Assembly: GCF_035978755.1 (NCBI RefSeq)
Contig: NZ_CP108414.1
Coordinates: forward strand, 1,240,001-1,304,000
Reading direction: 5' to 3'
DNA from: Streptomyces sp. NBC_01298
GTDB lineage: Bacteria > Actinomycetota > Actinomycetes > Streptomycetales > Streptomycetaceae
Length of the DNA stretch: 64,000 bases
A model generated the notes under the pieces. The model searched no databases. It was not told the DNA's origin and saw nothing but the letters and a program-made list of their open reading frames with translations. Below, piece by piece: positions 44,129 to 53,180 of the stretch. Numbering within the stretch: the first letter of the stretch is position 1; every line of letters starts with the position of its first letter. The position numbers and the translations under genes were made by a program.

Positions 44129-44293
44129 TCAGCGGCGCCTCCGCACCGTCATCAGAATCTGGCTCAGCACGGCCGCCGCAGCACGGCGGCGGGCCGGGCT
44201 CGAAGACCACACGGCCGGGAGGACCACGCCGGCGAACAGCGCCGTGAACATCAGGGCCGGCAGCACGATCGTGGGTGAGGTAAGCCAGCGCAC
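44129..44293 (-). CDS. Small membrane protein, hypothetical
   Basis: The GTG at 44293 follows GGAAGGAA at six bases and gives 54 aa, with one membrane helix (TIVLPALMFTALFAGVVLPAVW cut by a Ser-rich end) and a basic C-terminus ending VRRRR. A longer reading from 44398 is possible but has no ribosome site. It is divergent from the HTH-NACHT gene. The function is unknown. Confidence 0.5.
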   Translation of the reverse strand: MRWLTSPTIVLPALMFTALFAGVVLPAVWSSSPARRRAAAAVLSQILMTVRRRR

Positions 44294-44425
44294 GCGGGTT
44301 CCTTCCTCTCGGACGGCCGCACGTTGCGGCCGGTTCGAGTCTGAGACCACGGCGCCCTCGTGGGACCGGCCGCTGAAGAAGACCGAAGAGGCTGACATAG
44401 GCGCAGGTCACGACATACGCTGACG

Positions 44426-44445
44426 GCGGTTTTCCTGAAAACCGC
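44426..44445. promoter_or_regulatory. Palindrome GCGGTTTT-CCTG-AAAACCGC before the HTH-NACHT gene
   Basis: A perfect 8-4-8 inverted repeat ending 18 bases before the ATG. It may be an operator for the HTH domain of the protein itself, or a hairpin in the leader. Its central TTTCCTGAAAA also occurs upstream of the STAND gene at 59343. Confidence 0.55.
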
Positions 44446-44463
44446 GGAACCGGGGGGTGCCGG

Positions 44464-47400
44464 ATGGGGGATTCGACGGGCGCCGTGGCGGACTTCTGCG
44501 CCACGCTCCGCCGAATGGTGCGCGGTTGTGGTGTGTCGCAGACGGAGCTCGCGCGGGTACTGAACCGGAGCGACTCGGCGGTCTCCATGCTCCTGAACGG
44601 TCAGCGCGCCAAAGCACCCCAACCGGACGAGATCCTGCCGATCGTGCACCACTGCCGCAGCAGGGCGGGCGCCCATCCCCCGCCCGGCCTCATCCTGGAC
44701 ACGGCGTGGTGGCGCGCACGCCTCGCCGAACTGCAGGAGACGACAGAGGGGCACCGGCGCCGGCAGCCGAGGCATGCCCAGGAGCAGTTACCCATCGAGC
44801 TGCCCGAGGCCGTCCCGTTCGACTTCGAATCCGCCTTCGCGGTCTTGGCTGGCCGACGTGACGGTTTCGAGAGCATGGAAGCGGACATCCTGGAACCACT
44901 CAGCCTGCTCGGTGCACGACCCGGCGCACTGCTGCGGCTCTTCGAGGGGTTCGGGGTCCGGGTCCGTGCCTGCAACGGCATCGCAAGGACGGCGCTGCTG
45001 TGCGCGGCGGACATCGTCCTCCTGGTGAGCGCCTTCTGCGACGCGGTCGGGCGCCTCGGGGCCGAACGCGACCCCGAGGCGATGGCACAGGCAGACCTGC
45101 GGACCCAAGTACTCGAAGAGCTGGGACGGGTGGCGCTCGGCTCCACCCGCGTCCGGTACCCCTCCGAGCTTCGTGCCGAGATCGCGGCGGCCTACACGGC
45201 CTGCGCCGACCTCATGGCCTTCGGCGGTTTCAGTGGGGCGTCCCACGAGGAACTCGCACATCTGGCCCTGCGCCGCTACGAGACCTTGCACGCCTCGGTC
45301 ACATGGGACTGCCCGGAGCTGCGCCTCACCTCCGAGACGTACGATCCCGACGAGGAGGCGGAGGGGCAGCAGGTGACAGCGGATCGGGTCGGCCTCATGG
45401 AACTGGGGCTGCTCCTGTCGGAGTTCACACCAACCGCTCCGCCCACCGCCCGCCAACGGGAACTGCTCCGGGCCCCGATCTCCGCCGCCGACGGGTCGGG
45501 GCCGGTGATCCCCTCCCTGGCGGCCGGCTATGTGAACCCGGCCTTCCGCGTGGCCGGACACCCGGCCGACTGGCAGCTGGCCGTCGATACCTGGTGGGAA
45601 GGCCGACCCCTCAGAGAGGACATCGCGGGATTCCTCGCCGCACACCTCCTCAGCCACCAGGCCACGCAGACACCCCTATTGGTCCTCGGCCACCCGGGTT
45701 CGGGCAAGTCACTGCTCATGAAGCTCGTGGCGGCCCGCTTGCCGCAATCGGAGTTCGCCTGTCTGCACGTCGAGCTCCGGCACGTTCGCGCCGAGCTCGA
45801 CCTTCAGGAACAACTCGAAGGGGCCCTGTTCAGGTCGACAGGGCAGCGGGCCCCCTGGCCGGACGCGATGCCCTCCGGGCTCGCCCTCCGAGTCGTCCTG
45901 CTGGACGGACTGGACGAGCTGATCCAGGCGGGCGCGGACAGGCTCGACATGAGCAGCCAATGGCGCTACTTGAAGCGCATCGAGCAACTCCAGCAGCGCG
46001 AATACGAGCTGGGCCGGCCGGTCGTCTTCATCGTGACGAGCCGAACCGTGGTAGCCGATCAGGTACTGACCCCCACAGCCTCCACCGTCCTGCGCATCGA
46101 ACCCTTCGACGACGCCCGCATCGTCTGCTGGCTGGAGGTCTGGCAGGCAACGAACCGGAGGTACTTCGCCGCGCACGACCTACAGCCACTCACGTGGGAC
46201 GTCGTGCGCCCGTACCGGGAACTCGCACGCCATTCTCTGCTCCTGCTCATGCTCGCGCTGTACGACGCGACCGGCAATCCGTTGCGAGGACTGGGCGGCC
46301 GGGACATCCGCCGCGTCGATCTGTACGAGCGGCTCCTGAAGGAGTTCGTCCGGCGCCAAGTCGTCAAACACGACGGCCCTCTGCCTCCTTCCGCCGAGAC
46401 GGAGGCGGTCAAGACCGAGCTCCGGCGTCTGGGGGTGATCGCCATCGGAATGTTCAACCGCCGCAAACAGAGCCTGAGCGCGGACGAGGCGGACAGCGAC
46501 CTCGGCGGTCTGCTCGGAGAAGCCGGCTCCGCCCTGCTGTTCGGCCGGTTCTTCTTCGTGCACGAGGCACAGGCGCTGGTCTCGGAGGAACGCCTTCGCT
46601 CATACGAGTTCCTGCACGCAACCTTCGGTGAGTACCTGGTCGCCCGGCTGGTCTGCGACGAGCTGGAACGGACACGTGCGGCGGCTGAACCGGACGTGGC
46701 GGCGGTGTGCCACGACGCGGTTCTGAGATCCCTCCTGTCGTTCGTCCCGCTCAGCGACCGCGCTCAGGTCCTCGACAATCTGCGCGAGCTGGCCGGACCG
46801 GCGGGACCTCGTCGGCACAGCGGCCTGGCAGGACTCCTGCGGACCCTGTTCCACAAGGACGACCGGACCGGTGACGGGCCGGCTGACCTCGCCTACCGCC
46901 CAGCCGATCGCAGGCGCACCGAGAGGGACGCGGTCTACGAGGCGAATCTCCTCCTGCTCGCTCTCGTCGTCGAAGACGGAGTCCGGGCCTCGGAGTTCCT
47001 GGTCGTCACGGATCCCGTCGACCGGTGGTGGCGCTGCGCGCAGTTCTGGCGTTCCCAGTTGAGCGAGGCGTCCTGGGAGTCGTTCGCCCGTTCCGTGTCC
47101 GTGGACACGACGGCCACCACCGGGGCCGCCGGAACGGACACGGGAGACCTGCGGCTCTCCCTTCGAGGGACCACCGGGCTCGCGGACGACGTGCCTTTGA
47201 TCCTGCGCAGCACGGTGATCGGGCCGGCCGCGTTCCACGATGCGCGAGGGGTGGACGCCGGTGATCTCACCAGGCGGCTGTCCCCCCTCGTCGACACGGA
47301 CGTGCAGCACGTACTCCACGCTCTGGCTCCTCTCCTGCGGAGCTTGCCGAGCACCCTGAACACCTACCGGGTCGACAAGGAGCAACGGCCCGTGTCGGCT

Positions 47401-48147
47401 GCGCATGCCCTCATGGGTCTCCTGTGCGGGAAACCGGGGCAGCCGCTCGCCGCACACTATGCGGACGTCCTGGAAGTACTGCGTCACCTGCCCGAGCCCG
47501 AGCGCCCGCCCGTCGCGGGTCTCCTCGTGCGGCACCTGGTCCACGACGCCGACCGGCTGCCCGACGACATCGTTCGGCCCCTCCTCGTAGAGGTGATCCG
47601 GTCAGGCGCAGGCGACGACGCTCCTCTGTGGGGAGGCCTCTGGCCCGTGCTCGAGGAGTACGTGCTCCGCATGTCGGCCGTGCCGGCCACGAAGAACCCG
47701 AAGCAGGAGGAAGCCGAGCGCAAGGCACTGGTCGGCCATCTCCGCGGTTACGGGGCGCTGTTCCACGGACCGCGGGAACGCCTGGAGCAGATCCTGAGGG
47801 AGGCGGGGAGCACCCCGATCTGGGCGGTGGGGGCATGGGGGCCGGGGAACGCGGCGCTGGAGCACGGGCGGGCGCTGTTCGAGGCGCTGCCCTCGGACCA
47901 GCAGGAGCCGAGGCTGCTCATCGGGCTGCTACGGCTGGCTCACGAACTGGGTCAACAGGACTGGCTCTCCACGCATACCGAGCCCCTCCTGCTGGCGCTA
48001 CGGCCGGCGGACGTTCTGCGCATGCGCGCCAGCGACGCCGACGTTCTGCTCCCCTTCGTACAGGACGCCGGGCTGCTGGGGTCGTTCGAGAGGATTCGGG
48101 AAATCTGGCGTGGTCCCGCCGCGGGCGGCAGGGCGGTCCTGGACTAG
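44464..48147 (+). CDS. HTH-NACHT STAND ATPase
   Basis: A 1227-aa protein. Residues 1-55 form an XRE-like helix-turn-helix (GVSQTELARVLNRSDSAVSM). A helical region follows to about 390. The NACHT module has a P-loop LGHPGSGKSLLMKL at about 405 and Walker B VVLLDGLDELIQ at about 476, then EFLHATFGEYLVARLV, typical of NACHT winged-helix ends. About 500 residues of helical repeats make up the presumed sensor. Bacterial NACHT proteins include antiphage defence proteins and developmental regulators; no separate effector is encoded beside it, and the HTH suggests DNA binding as output. Confidence 0.88.
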   Translation: MGDSTGAVADFCATLRRMVRGCGVSQTELARVLNRSDSAVSMLLNGQRAKAPQPDEILPIVHHCRSRAGAHPPPGLILDTAWWRARLAELQETTEGHRRRQPRHAQEQLPIELPEAVPFDFESAFAVLAGRRDGFESMEADILEPLSLLGARPGALLRLFEGFGVRVRACNGIARTALLCAADIVLLVSAFCDAVGRLGAERDPEAMAQADLRTQVLEELGRVALGSTRVRYPSELRAEIAAAYTACADLMAFGGFSGASHEELAHLALRRYETLHASVTWDCPELRLTSETYDPDEEAEGQQVTADRVGLMELGLLLSEFTPTAPPTARQRELLRAPISAADGSGPVIPSLAAGYVNPAFRVAGHPADWQLAVDTWWEGRPLREDIAGFLAAHLLSHQATQTPLLVLGHPGSGKSLLMKLVAARLPQSEFACLHVELRHVRAELDLQEQLEGALFRSTGQRAPWPDAMPSGLALRVVLLDGLDELIQAGADRLDMSSQWRYLKRIEQLQQREYELGRPVVFIVTSRTVVADQVLTPTASTVLRIEPFDDARIVCWLEVWQATNRRYFAAHDLQPLTWDVVRPYRELARHSLLLLMLALYDATGNPLRGLGGRDIRRVDLYERLLKEFVRRQVVKHDGPLPPSAETEAVKTELRRLGVIAIGMFNRRKQSLSADEADSDLGGLLGEAGSALLFGRFFFVHEAQALVSEERLRSYEFLHATFGEYLVARLVCDELERTRAAAEPDVAAVCHDAVLRSLLSFVPLSDRAQVLDNLRELAGPAGPRRHSGLAGLLRTLFHKDDRTGDGPADLAYRPADRRRTERDAVYEANLLLLALVVEDGVRASEFLVVTDPVDRWWRCAQFWRSQLSEASWESFARSVSVDTTATTGAAGTDTGDLRLSLRGTTGLADDVPLILRSTVIGPAAFHDARGVDAGDLTRRLSPLVDTDVQHVLHALAPLLRSLPSTLNTYRVDKEQRPVSAAHALMGLLCGKPGQPLAAHYADVLEVLRHLPEPERPPVAGLLVRHLVHDADRLPDDIVRPLLVEVIRSGAGDDAPLWGGLWPVLEEYVLRMSAVPATKNPKQEEAERKALVGHLRGYGALFHGPRERLEQILREAGSTPIWAVGAWGPGNAALEHGRALFEALPSDQQEPRLLIGLLRLAHELGQQDWLSTHTEPLLLALRPADVLRMRASDADVLLPFVQDAGLLGSFERIREIWRGPAAGGRAVLD

Positions 48148-48198
48148 CCGACTCCCCGGAGGTTGTGGCTTCCGCCCCCGGTTCGTTCCCAAAAAACT

Positions 48199-48234
48199 CA
48201 GAGGCCGTATCGGATTTCTCCGATACGGCCTCTG
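48199..48234 (-). terminator. Rho-independent terminator of tRNA-Pro
   Basis: A 16-bp perfect stem (CAGAGGCCGTATCGGA with its complement) with a TTTC loop, followed on the minus strand by six T. It lies 19 bases downstream of the tRNA. It can also stop transcription arriving from the HTH-NACHT gene. Confidence 0.9.
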
Positions 48235-48252
48235 AACTGCGACTTCGAAAAG

Positions 48253-48326
<74 letters not shown>

Positions 48327-48444
48327 ATGTGCTTCTGATCTGGGGTTTCCCCCGTCTCGGCGGCACATGCAGAACATTACCCCACACCGAGGGGTGTCCA
48401 TGCACCGGTTATCGGCGAGAGGGGGATGCGGCGAGGATGGAAGG

Positions 48445-48978
48445 GTGAACGCACGGGATCGGGACGATGAGGGGCGGGCGCGGAACGCCCGTCCCCGGGA
48501 CGGGCTGGGGCGGCCGCTGCCCTACGGGGCCCAAGGCGTGGAGCGGCAGCCCGAGGGAGTGGTGCGCTCGCCCGGGGAGACGGTGGCGCAGGCGCAGCGG
48601 CTGCTGGACGCCGGGATGCCCTTCCACGCGCACGAGGTGTTCGAGGACGCCTGGAAGTCGGGGCCCGGGGCCGAAGCGCCGCTGTGGCGGGCGCTGGCGC
48701 AGCTGGCGGTCGGGCTGACGCACTCCGCGCGCGGGAACGCGGTCGGCGGGGCCCGGCTGCTGCGCCGCGGAGCGGATGCGCTGGCCCTGGCCGGGCGGGA
48801 GACGGCCAGGGACTCGGCCGCAGCCGGGGCCGGGACAGTGCCCGGGACCCCTTACGGGATGGACCTCCCCGGGTTGGCCGGCTGGGCCCGGGAGCTGGCG
48901 GGGCGGGTGGAGGCCGGAGCGGTCGTCGACGCCGCCGCCGAGGCTCCGCACCTCACGGGCGACCCCGGCCCGGTCTGA
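48445..48978 (+). CDS. DUF309 domain protein
   Basis: GTG start after GGATGGAAGG; 177 aa. The DUF309 signature FHAHEVFEDAWK is at about residues 58-69, followed by WRALAQLAVGLTHSARGN in a helical bundle. The family is widespread, and its conserved His/Glu residues suggest a metal or catalytic site, but the function is unproven. Confidence 0.87.
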   Translation: MNARDRDDEGRARNARPRDGLGRPLPYGAQGVERQPEGVVRSPGETVAQAQRLLDAGMPFHAHEVFEDAWKSGPGAEAPLWRALAQLAVGLTHSARGNAVGGARLLRRGADALALAGRETARDSAAAGAGTVPGTPYGMDLPGLAGWARELAGRVEAGAVVDAAAEAPHLTGDPGPV

Positions 48979-49134
48979 CCCCGGAGCGAGTCCGGGGCGA
49001 GGCCGGCGGACGGCGCGGCCCGGCCCGGCCCGGTCGGCGCGGCGGGGCCCGGCCCGTGCGGCGGCCCGGGCCCGTGCCCGCGCGGTCGGGGTCTCGGGCT
49101 GCTGCGGTGGTGTCCGGGTCCGCGCCCGACGGGG

Positions 49135-49524
49135 CTACGCCGGCTGGAGGAGGTCCCAGCGGTTGCCGTAGAGGTCCTGGAAGACGGCGACCGAGCCGTA
49201 CGGCTCGTGGCGCGGCTCCTCCAGGAAGCGGACGCCCTCCGCGGTCATCCGGGCGTGGTCGGCGGCGAAGTCGTCGGTGTACAGGAAGAAGCCGACCCGG
49301 CCGCCCGTCTGGTCGCCGACGCGGGAGCGCTGGGCGTCGTCCTTGGCGCGGGCCAGCAGCAGGGCCGACTCCTTGGCGCCCGGCGGGCGCACCACGACCC
49401 AGCGGGAGCCGTCCGGGCGCGCGGTGTCCTCGGCGAGGTCGAAGCCGAGCGCGCGGGTGTAGAAGTCGATGGCCTCGTCGTAGTCGTGGACCACGAGGGC
49501 GGTGAGGGCGAGGTGGGAGGACAT
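49135..49524 (-). CDS. VOC family protein
   Basis: A 129-aa vicinal-oxygen-chelate protein: an initial LALTALVVHDYDEAIDFYT strand-helix, and a final VAVFQDLYGNRWDLLQ strand with the usual NxWxL-type ending. It is the last of several leftward genes but is separated from lutC by only a few bases, so it may be co-transcribed. No function can be assigned. Confidence 0.88.
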   Translation of the reverse strand: MSSHLALTALVVHDYDEAIDFYTRALGFDLAEDTARPDGSRWVVVRPPGAKESALLLARAKDDAQRSRVGDQTGGRVGFFLYTDDFAADHARMTAEGVRFLEEPRHEPYGSVAVFQDLYGNRWDLLQPA

Positions 49525-49528
49525 GCCC

Positions 49529-50161
49529 TCATTGTGCTCCGAGGAGGACCACTTCCAGGGTGCGGGGCCCGTGCACGCCCTCCACCCGGTCCAGCTCGAT
49601 GTCGCTGGTGGCGGAGGGTCCCGAGATCCAGGTCAGGGCGCGGGTGGGGTCCAGCAGCGGCAGCGCGCGGGGGACCGAGTCGACCACCTGGCCGGGGACG
49701 CGGACCACGCAGATGTGGTGGTCGGGGACGAGGGTGATCCGCCGCCGTCCCTGCTCGGGCCCGCCGTCGAGGACGATCGTGCCGGTCTCGGCGATCGCCA
49801 GGGCGCAGCCGGTCACCACGCTGTCGACCGCGTCCAGTTGGTACGGGGTGGAGTCCGCCCGGTCGTGGATCAGGGTCGGGTCGGCGGCCGCCAGCCAGTA
49901 CGGGGGCAGCCCGGGCGGTACCAGGACCGAGGCCGCGCCCCGCTCGGCCAGGAGGCGGGCCAGCAGCGCGGCGATGCCGTCCTCGCCGACCCGGTGCACC
50001 TTCGCCCGGTACTCCGTGAGGTTCGCCGCGAGCAGGTCGACGGTCTCGGCCGGGGTGCGGGCTCCGTGCACCGGGAGGTAGTCCCGGGGGATCGCGGTGT
50101 CCGGGCGCGGCTCGGGCAGGGCCCGGCGGATGCGGGCCAGGATCTGCTCCCTGGCGCTCAT
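49529..50161 (-). CDS. lutC: Lactate utilization protein C (LUD domain)
   Basis: The ATG at 50161 overlaps the lutB stop (ATGA); 210 aa. The LUD domain covers most of the protein, with CALAIAETGTIVLDGG and the late LDRVEGVHGPRTLEVVLLG. With LutA and LutB it forms the iron-sulfur L-lactate oxidation complex. It is third gene of lutABC. Confidence 0.92.
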   Translation of the reverse strand: MSAREQILARIRRALPEPRPDTAIPRDYLPVHGARTPAETVDLLAANLTEYRAKVHRVGEDGIAALLARLLAERGAASVLVPPGLPPYWLAAADPTLIHDRADSTPYQLDAVDSVVTGCALAIAETGTIVLDGGPEQGRRRITLVPDHHICVVRVPGQVVDSVPRALPLLDPTRALTWISGPSATSDIELDRVEGVHGPRTLEVVLLGAQ

Positions 50162-51630
50162 GGGCGTGCCTCCTTCTCGCGCGCCGCCCACCAGTCTCGG
50201 AACGGGCGCTCGGGGAGCTCCGGCAGCTCCCGGCTGTCGGTCCAGGCCCGCCCCGGCCCCGGCAGCCGGCGCGGTCGCAGCCGTCGGGCCCGGGCCAGCA
50301 GCCGCTCCCCCGCGCGCAGCGCGCCCGGGCGGTCGAGGAGGATCCGGGCGGCCCGCATGGCGGCCCGTTCGGCGGTGTGGCCGTCGGCGGGGCGCAGGCG
50401 CACGCGGATCCCCTCGCGGGTCACCGGGCCGCCCTGGGCGATGCGTTCGCGCAGGTGGAGCAGTACCTCGGGGATGTCGATGGCGACCGGACAGACCTCG
50501 TAGCAGGCCCCGCACAGGGTGGAGGCGTAGGGCAGGGTGGCGTCGATCTCGCTTCCGGTGCCCCGGAGCTGGGGGCTGAGGATGGCGCCGATCGGGCCGG
50601 GGTAGACGGAGCCGTAGGCGTGGCCGCCGGCGCGCTCGTACACCGGGCAGACGTTGAGGCAGGCCGAGCAGCGGATGCAGCGCAGGGCCTGACGGCCCAC
50701 CTCGTCGGCGAGGGTGTCGGTGCGGCCGTTGTCGAGGAGGACGAGGTGGAAGGCGGAGGGGCCGTCGCCGTCGACGACCCCGGTCCACATGGTCGTGTAC
50801 GGGTTCATCCGCTCGGCCGTCGAGGAGCGGGGCAGGGTCTGGAGGAAGATCTCCAGGTCGCGGAAGGTGGGGACCACCTTCTCGATCCCGACCACGGAGA
50901 TCAGCGTCTCGGGAAGGGTCAGGCACATCCTGCCGTTGCCCTCGGACTCCAGCACGACCATCGTGCCGGTCTCGGCGACCATGAAGTTGGCTCCGGACAC
51001 GGCGACTTTGGCGCGCAGGAACTTCTCGCGCAGGTGCAGCCGGGCGGCCTCGGCGAGTTCGCGCGGGTCGTCGCCCAGCCCCTCGGGGGCCGGACGGCCC
51101 CAGCCGCCCATCTCCGCGGCGAAGATCTCGCGGATCTCGCCGCGGTTGCGGTGGATGGCCGGGACCAGGATGTGGGAGGGCCGGTCGTGGCCGAGCTGGA
51201 CGATGAGCTCGGCGAGGTCGGTCTCGTACGCGGCGATCCCGGCCGCCTCCAGGGCCTCGTTCAGGCCGATCTCCTGGGTGGCCATGGACTTGACCTTGAC
51301 CACTTCCGTCTCCCCGGTGGCCCGGACCAGGTCCGTCACGACGCGGTTGGCCTCCTCCGCGTCGGCCGCCCAGTGGACGGTGCCGCCCGCGGCGGTGACG
51401 GCGGCCTCCAGCTGGAGCAGGTACCGGTCCAGGTGCGCCAGCGTGTGGTCCTTGACTGCCTTGCCGGCCGCGCGCAGCCGGTCCCAGTCCTCCAGTTCGG
51501 CGACGGCCCGGGCCCGCTTGTCGCGGATGGTGTGCGTGGCGTGGCGCAGGTTGGCCCGCAGCACCTCGTCCCGTACGGCTTCGCGGGCCGCGTCGGGGAA
51601 GGCCGGCATGCCGAGGTACGTGCCCGTCAT
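50158..51630 (-). CDS. lutB: Lactate utilization iron-sulfur protein B
   Basis: A 490-aa protein with an N-terminal LUD domain (VVKVKSMATQEIGLNEALE, NFMVAETGTMVVLESEGN), followed by two [4Fe-4S] ferredoxin motifs, CIRCSACLNVCPVY and CGACYEVCPVAI. It is the central electron-transfer subunit of the L-lactate oxidation complex. It overlaps lutA by four bases and lutC by four. Confidence 0.95.
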   Translation of the reverse strand: MTGTYLGMPAFPDAAREAVRDEVLRANLRHATHTIRDKRARAVAELEDWDRLRAAGKAVKDHTLAHLDRYLLQLEAAVTAAGGTVHWAADAEEANRVVTDLVRATGETEVVKVKSMATQEIGLNEALEAAGIAAYETDLAELIVQLGHDRPSHILVPAIHRNRGEIREIFAAEMGGWGRPAPEGLGDDPRELAEAARLHLREKFLRAKVAVSGANFMVAETGTMVVLESEGNGRMCLTLPETLISVVGIEKVVPTFRDLEIFLQTLPRSSTAERMNPYTTMWTGVVDGDGPSAFHLVLLDNGRTDTLADEVGRQALRCIRCSACLNVCPVYERAGGHAYGSVYPGPIGAILSPQLRGTGSEIDATLPYASTLCGACYEVCPVAIDIPEVLLHLRERIAQGGPVTREGIRVRLRPADGHTAERAAMRAARILLDRPGALRAGERLLARARRLRPRRLPGPGRAWTDSRELPELPERPFRDWWAAREKEARP

Positions 51631-52400
51631 ACGAGTCCTCCGAGCCCTTGGACGGGCTCCTCTTCCGTCGCGGCCAGGATCTCGGCGAGGTGCAGGGCCC
51701 GCAGCGGGGCGCCCCGGCGCCGCAGGATGCCGTCGAGGTGGGCGAGGCAGGAGTTGTCGGCCCCGCAGAGCACCTCGGCGCCCGTGGAGAGGGCGTGGGC
51801 GGTCTTGTCGGTGCCCATGGCCGCCGATACGTCCGGGTTCTTGACGGCGAAGGTCCCGCCGAAGCCGCAGCACTCCTCGGCGCCGGGCAGTTCGCGCAGT
51901 TCCAGACCGCGTACGGCCTCCAGCAGCCGGCGGGGCCGGTCGCCGAGGCCCAGAGTCCGCAGGCCGTGGCAGGACGGGTGGTAGGTGACGGTGTGCGGGA
52001 AGTGGGCGCCGACGTCGGTCACGCCGAGGACGTCGACCAGGAACTCGGTGAGCTCGTACACGCGCGGTACGAGGTCCTCGGCCAGCGCGGCCAGCCCCGG
52101 TCCCCGGCCCTCGGCCTCGGCCGCGCGCCCGATCCGGGGGTAGTGGGCGCGGACCATGGCGGCGCAGGAACCGGACGGGGTGACCACGTACTCGTACCCC
52201 GCGAAGGCCTCGGCGGTACGCCGGACCAGTGGTTCCGCCTCGCGCCGGTAGCCGGTGTTGTACTGCGGCTGCCCGCAGCAGCTCTGCGCGGCGGGGAAGT
52301 CCACGGTGACCCCGAGCCGCTCCAGGAGGCGGACCACGGCGATGCCCGTGCGCGGGTAGAGCGCGTCGTTGACGCAGGTGACGAACAGGGCGGCGCGCAT
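51627..52400 (-). CDS. lutA: Lactate utilization protein A
   Basis: A 257-aa protein with the two CCG-type Cys-rich motifs of the GlpC/HdrB family (SCCGQPQYNTGYR and EECCGFGGTFAV), which bind an iron-sulfur cluster. It is the first gene of lutABC. No lactate regulator (LutR) gene is adjacent in the window. Confidence 0.95.
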   Translation of the reverse strand: MRAALFVTCVNDALYPRTGIAVVRLLERLGVTVDFPAAQSCCGQPQYNTGYRREAEPLVRRTAEAFAGYEYVVTPSGSCAAMVRAHYPRIGRAAEAEGRGPGLAALAEDLVPRVYELTEFLVDVLGVTDVGAHFPHTVTYHPSCHGLRTLGLGDRPRRLLEAVRGLELRELPGAEECCGFGGTFAVKNPDVSAAMGTDKTAHALSTGAEVLCGADNSCLAHLDGILRRRGAPLRALHLAEILAATEEEPVQGLGGLV

Positions 52401-52418
52401 GACGGGCAGAATAGCCCG

Positions 52419-53171
52419 GTGAAGAAGTTCTCAGTGATCGGCATAGGCGCGGGCGACCCGGACCACCTGACCCTCCAGGCGGTCAGGGCGATCGGCGCGG
52501 CGGACGCATTCCTCATCCTGGAGAAGGGCGAGGAGAAGGCGGATCTGACCGGGCTGCGGCGGGCGATGCTCGACGCGCACGCACGCCCCGGACACCGGCT
52601 GGTGGAGGGCCGCGATCCCGACCGGGACCGGACGCCCTCCGACTACACCCCCACGGTGGACGGCTGGCGCAGCGCGCGGGCCGAGCTCTTCGAGCGGTTC
52701 GTCGCGGAGGACCTGGCGGAGGGCGAGACGGGCGCGTTCCTGGTGTGGGGCGACCCCTCGCTCTACGACTCCACGCTCGCGATCCTCGACGAGGTGCTGG
52801 AGAAGGGCCGGGTCGCCTTCGAGCACGAGGTGGTGCCCGGCATCAGCAGCATCTCCTCGCTGCTGGCCCGCCACCGCACCACCCTCAACCGGGTGGGCCG
52901 CCCGGTCCAGATCACCACCGGGCGCCGGCTCGCGGAGGGCTGGCCGGACGGGGTGGACGACGTGGTGGTGATGCTGGACGCCCGGCACGCCTTCACCGCC
53001 CACCTCGACCAGGACCTGTACATCTACTGGGGTGCGTACGTCGGCACCCCCGACGAGATCCTGGTCTCGGGGAAGCTGGCGGAGGTCGCCGGCCGGATCG
53101 AGGAACTGCGCACCGAGGCCCGTGCCCGCAAGGGCTGGATCATGGACACGTACCTGCTCCGGCGCGACTGA
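52419..53171 (+). CDS. cobF: Precorrin-6A synthase (deacetylating)
   Basis: GTG start, 250 aa. A tetrapyrrole C-methyltransferase: the SAM/substrate loop GIGAGDPDHLTLQAVRAI is at the N-terminus, and VVPGISSISSLLARHRTTLN is the second conserved block. CobF methylates C1 of precorrin-5 in the aerobic cobalamin pathway and releases acetate. It stands apart from other cob genes here. It is relevant to the cobalamin riboswitch 4 kb downstream. Confidence 0.93.
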   Translation: MKKFSVIGIGAGDPDHLTLQAVRAIGAADAFLILEKGEEKADLTGLRRAMLDAHARPGHRLVEGRDPDRDRTPSDYTPTVDGWRSARAELFERFVAEDLAEGETGAFLVWGDPSLYDSTLAILDEVLEKGRVAFEHEVVPGISSISSLLARHRTTLNRVGRPVQITTGRRLAEGWPDGVDDVVVMLDARHAFTAHLDQDLYIYWGAYVGTPDEILVSGKLAEVAGRIEELRTEARARKGWIMDTYLLRRD

Positions 53172-53180
53172 GGCCCCGCC

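Noticed and set aside
44109..44588. 159-residue leftward frame overlapping the small membrane protein and the NACHT start
   Set aside because: It overlaps the start of the HTH-NACHT gene and has no ribosome site or domain; the 54-aa frame has a better start.
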